From Tropicibacter sp. Alg240-R139 (lineage in GTDB: Bacteria; Pseudomonadota; Alphaproteobacteria; Rhodobacterales; Rhodobacteraceae), in the NCBI RefSeq assembly GCF_900537075.1, contig NZ_UNRA01000003.1, positions 473,082 through 537,081 on the forward strand: DNA of 64,000 nt. The letters are read 5' to 3'. A program made the translations under genes and the position numbers. A model generated the notes under the pieces. The model was not told the origin of the DNA, did no database searches, and was given only the letters and a program-made list of their open reading frames with translations. Below, piece after piece: positions 62,048 through 64,000 of the stretch (its first letter is position 1; every line of letters begins with the position of its first letter).

Positions 62048-64000
62048 TTGGCTCAGATGCAGTCTGGCGTCGAAGGGATGCAATCCCTTCCGGCGCTGCT
62101 TCAACGCAATGCGACCCAGCACGGGACGTCGCCCGCATACCGGGAAAAGGAATTTGGAATCTGGCAGACCTGGACATGGTCGCAGACCGAGAAAGAGATT
62201 GAAGCACTGGCCTTGGGGCTAATCAATCTTGGCGTGAACGAAGGTGATTTTATCGCCATCATCGGACGCAACCGCCCGTATCTGTATTGGGCGATGGTTG
62301 CAGCGCAATCTGTGGGTGCCGTTCCCGTACCGCTCTACCAAGATGCCAACGCTGAAGAGATGGCATATGTTTTGCAGCACTGTGGTGCGCGATTTGTCAT
62401 CGTGAGCGACCAAGAACAGGTCGACAAGGTGATCGAAGTGCAGGATCAACTGCAGCAGTTCGAGCATCTGATCTATCTTGATCCGCGCGGATTGCGGAAA
62501 TACGATCACCATACGCTGCACCAATACAGCCATGTACAGGATCAGGGGCGCGCGGCCCGTGACGAGTGGATCACCGACCTGAACGAGCGTCGCGGGAAGC
62601 TGGACTACGAAAGCACATGCGTGATGCTTTACACGTCCGGAACGACTGGCAAGCCCAAGGGTGTAGTGCTGTCGAACCGGAACGTGATCGAGAGCGCCAA
62701 GAACGCCAGCGAATTCGACAAGCTGACCGACAAAGAGGACATCCTGTCGTATCTGCCGATGGCGTGGGTGGGTGATTTCATCTTCTCCATTGGTCAGGCC
62801 TATTGGTGCGGGTTCTGTGTGAACTGCCCTGAAAGCGCGGGCACGATGATGACCGACTTGCGCGAGATTGGGCCGACCTATTTCTTTGCGCCACCGCGCG
62901 TATTTGAAACCCAGCTGACCAACGTCATGATCCGGATGGAAGACGCGGGTTCGTTGAAAAAGAGTATGTTCCACAAATATATGGAACACGCCAAGAAAGT
63001 TGGCGGTGATATTCTGGACGGCAACCCGGTAAGCGGGATGGACCGGCTAAAGTATGCCATTGGTAACTCACTGGTTTATGGTCCGCTCAAGGACACTTTG
63101 GGTCTGGGCAAGGTTCGCGTCGGTTACACAGCTGGTGAAGCGATCGGCCCGGAGATCTTTGAATTTTACCGCTCACTCGGCATCAATCTGAAGCAACTTT
63201 ATGGTCAGACCGAGGCGACGGTTTTCATTACCGCACAGCCCGATGGCGAGGTGCGCGCCGACACCGTTGGTGTTCCGGCCCCTGACGTCGAAATCAAGAT
63301 CGACGACACCGGAGAGATCTTTTACCGCTCGCCAGGCACCTTTGTGGAATACTACAAGAATCCTGAATCCACGGCCTCGACCAAAGACGCTGAAGGATGG
63401 GTTGCGACGGGCGACGCAGGTTTCTTTGAGGACGGCTCGGGCCATTTGCGGATCATCGACCGTGCCAAGGACGTCGGCAAGATGGCCGATGGTTCGATGT
63501 TTGCGCCCAAGTATGTCGAGAACAAGTTGAAGTTCTACCCTGACATCCTGGAGGCGGTTCTATTCGGCAATGGTCAAGATCGGTGCGTGGCCTTTATCAA
63601 CATTGATCTGACGGCCGTGGGCAACTGGGCTGAACGCAACAACATCGCCTATGCATCTTATCAGGAGCTGACCGGGCACCCAAAGGTGCTGGAGACGATC
63701 CAGAGCCATGTGGAGACGGTGAACAAATCTGTGGCCGAAGATTCGATCCTGTCGGGATGCCAGGTGCATCGCTTTGTCGTGTTGCACAAGGAATTGGATG
63801 CCGATGACGGCGAGATGACCCGCACCGGCAAGGTGCGTCGACGGATCGTGGAGGAAAAGTTCGCGGACATCATCGGCGCGCTTTATGATGGCTCTGCTCA
63901 GATATCGACCACAACGGAAGTGACCTATGAGGATGGGCGGAAGGGTTCGATCAGCGCCAGGCTCGATATCCGGGATGCGGCCGTATCGTCCGTTACCACA
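62048..64000 (+). CDS. AMP-forming acyl-CoA synthetase (partial, runs off the window)
   Basis: AMP-binding enzyme of the long-chain acyl-CoA synthetase type, open for 651 codons to the window edge. The ATP-binding motif is YTSGTTGKPKGVV, with the later YGQTEAT and GWVATGDAG motifs and the hinge ending in DRAKDVGK. It activates a carboxylic acid to its CoA ester. I propose a TTG start at 62048, because GGAGGAG (62034-62040) is seven bases upstream; ATG 62057 is in frame but too far from it. Relatives often lie beside branched-chain amino-acid-type ABC transporters, which might follow beyond the window. Confidence 0.9.
   Translation, partial: MAQMQSGVEGMQSLPALLQRNATQHGTSPAYREKEFGIWQTWTWSQTEKEIEALALGLINLGVNEGDFIAIIGRNRPYLYWAMVAAQSVGAVPVPLYQDANAEEMAYVLQHCGARFVIVSDQEQVDKVIEVQDQLQQFEHLIYLDPRGLRKYDHHTLHQYSHVQDQGRAARDEWITDLNERRGKLDYESTCVMLYTSGTTGKPKGVVLSNRNVIESAKNASEFDKLTDKEDILSYLPMAWVGDFIFSIGQAYWCGFCVNCPESAGTMMTDLREIGPTYFFAPPRVFETQLTNVMIRMEDAGSLKKSMFHKYMEHAKKVGGDILDGNPVSGMDRLKYAIGNSLVYGPLKDTLGLGKVRVGYTAGEAIGPEIFEFYRSLGINLKQLYGQTEATVFITAQPDGEVRADTVGVPAPDVEIKIDDTGEIFYRSPGTFVEYYKNPESTASTKDAEGWVATGDAGFFEDGSGHLRIIDRAKDVGKMADGSMFAPKYVENKLKFYPDILEAVLFGNGQDRCVAFINIDLTAVGNWAERNNIAYASYQELTGHPKVLETIQSHVETVNKSVAEDSILSGCQVHRFVVLHKELDADDGEMTRTGKVRRRIVEEKFADIIGALYDGSAQISTTTEVTYEDGRKGSISARLDIRDAAVSSVTT

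Noticed and set aside
61764-62207. Minus-strand frame between the kinase and acyl-CoA synthetase genes
   Set aside because: It is antisense to the synthetase start and overlaps the kinase start; no motif or ribosome-binding site.

Overview
The window looks like one continuous piece of a marine alphaproteobacterial chromosome, most likely Rhodobacterales (Roseobacter group, Ruegeria/Leisingera-like). This rests on recognisable families rather than a database search: DUF1674 and DUF3035 proteins, a two-domain ALDH16 aldehyde dehydrogenase, a tmpA/tmpB-type phosphonate pair, a saccharopine-type lysine pathway, a Mur/Fur-boxed manganese transporter, and coding density and base composition typical of that group. 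I see no rRNA, tRNA, CRISPR array, phage genes or insertion sequences. The window begins just before a gene and ends inside an acyl-CoA synthetase gene.

Layout. 1-7256 (+): a dimethylglycine/sarcosine dehydrogenase-like flavoenzyme with its own terminator, then a coupled run of deoC, a small membrane protein and ALDH16, followed by a dienoyl-CoA-reductase-like SDR. 7433-15965 (-): two M16 peptidase subunits, a DUF3035 lipoprotein, lspA, purH, a heparinase II/III-like protein and rsmB. 16055-24104: mixed small units (DUF1674, rarD, an SGNH hydrolase, an NTF2-like protein, an RluA-type synthase, two glycosyltransferases, an aldehyde dehydrogenase, a 1-Cys peroxiredoxin). 24178-33659 (-): envelope and regulatory genes, then the classic rbfA-truB-rpsO-pnp block, here interrupted by three accessory genes. 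33747-36635 (+): dapB, a metallopeptidase fused to a discoidin-like domain, and a methyltransferase. 36659-40016: a three-gene cluster that I read as catabolism of 2-(trimethylamino)ethylphosphonate, with a divergent LysR regulator. 40049-44040 (+): a four-gene metal ABC transporter behind two palindromic operators. 44328-48435 (+): mutL, rmuC and a class II amidotransferase. 48749-50583 (-): a PEP-mutase-family protein and ada. 51436-55201 (-): a tightly packed operon holding both saccharopine dehydrogenases with a SemiSWEET gene between them, a GST and a histidine phosphatase. 55346-64000: an amidase, a second SGNH lipoprotein, a LysR/DUF1330 pair, a NUDIX hydrolase, a two-component system and an acyl-CoA synthetase.

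The most unusual signal is non-coding. Three related structured intergenic elements (7279-7406, 19125-19354, 48475-about 48600) all sit between convergent genes. The two full copies share terminal inverted repeats and internal hairpins whose paired bases change together, which suggests selection on secondary structure. Other points of interest are a terminator for the peroxiredoxin transcript embedded in the coding sequence of the facing gene, an inverted repeat that supplies the last three codons and contains the stop codons of two facing genes, and the SemiSWEET gene inside the lysine-degradation operon.
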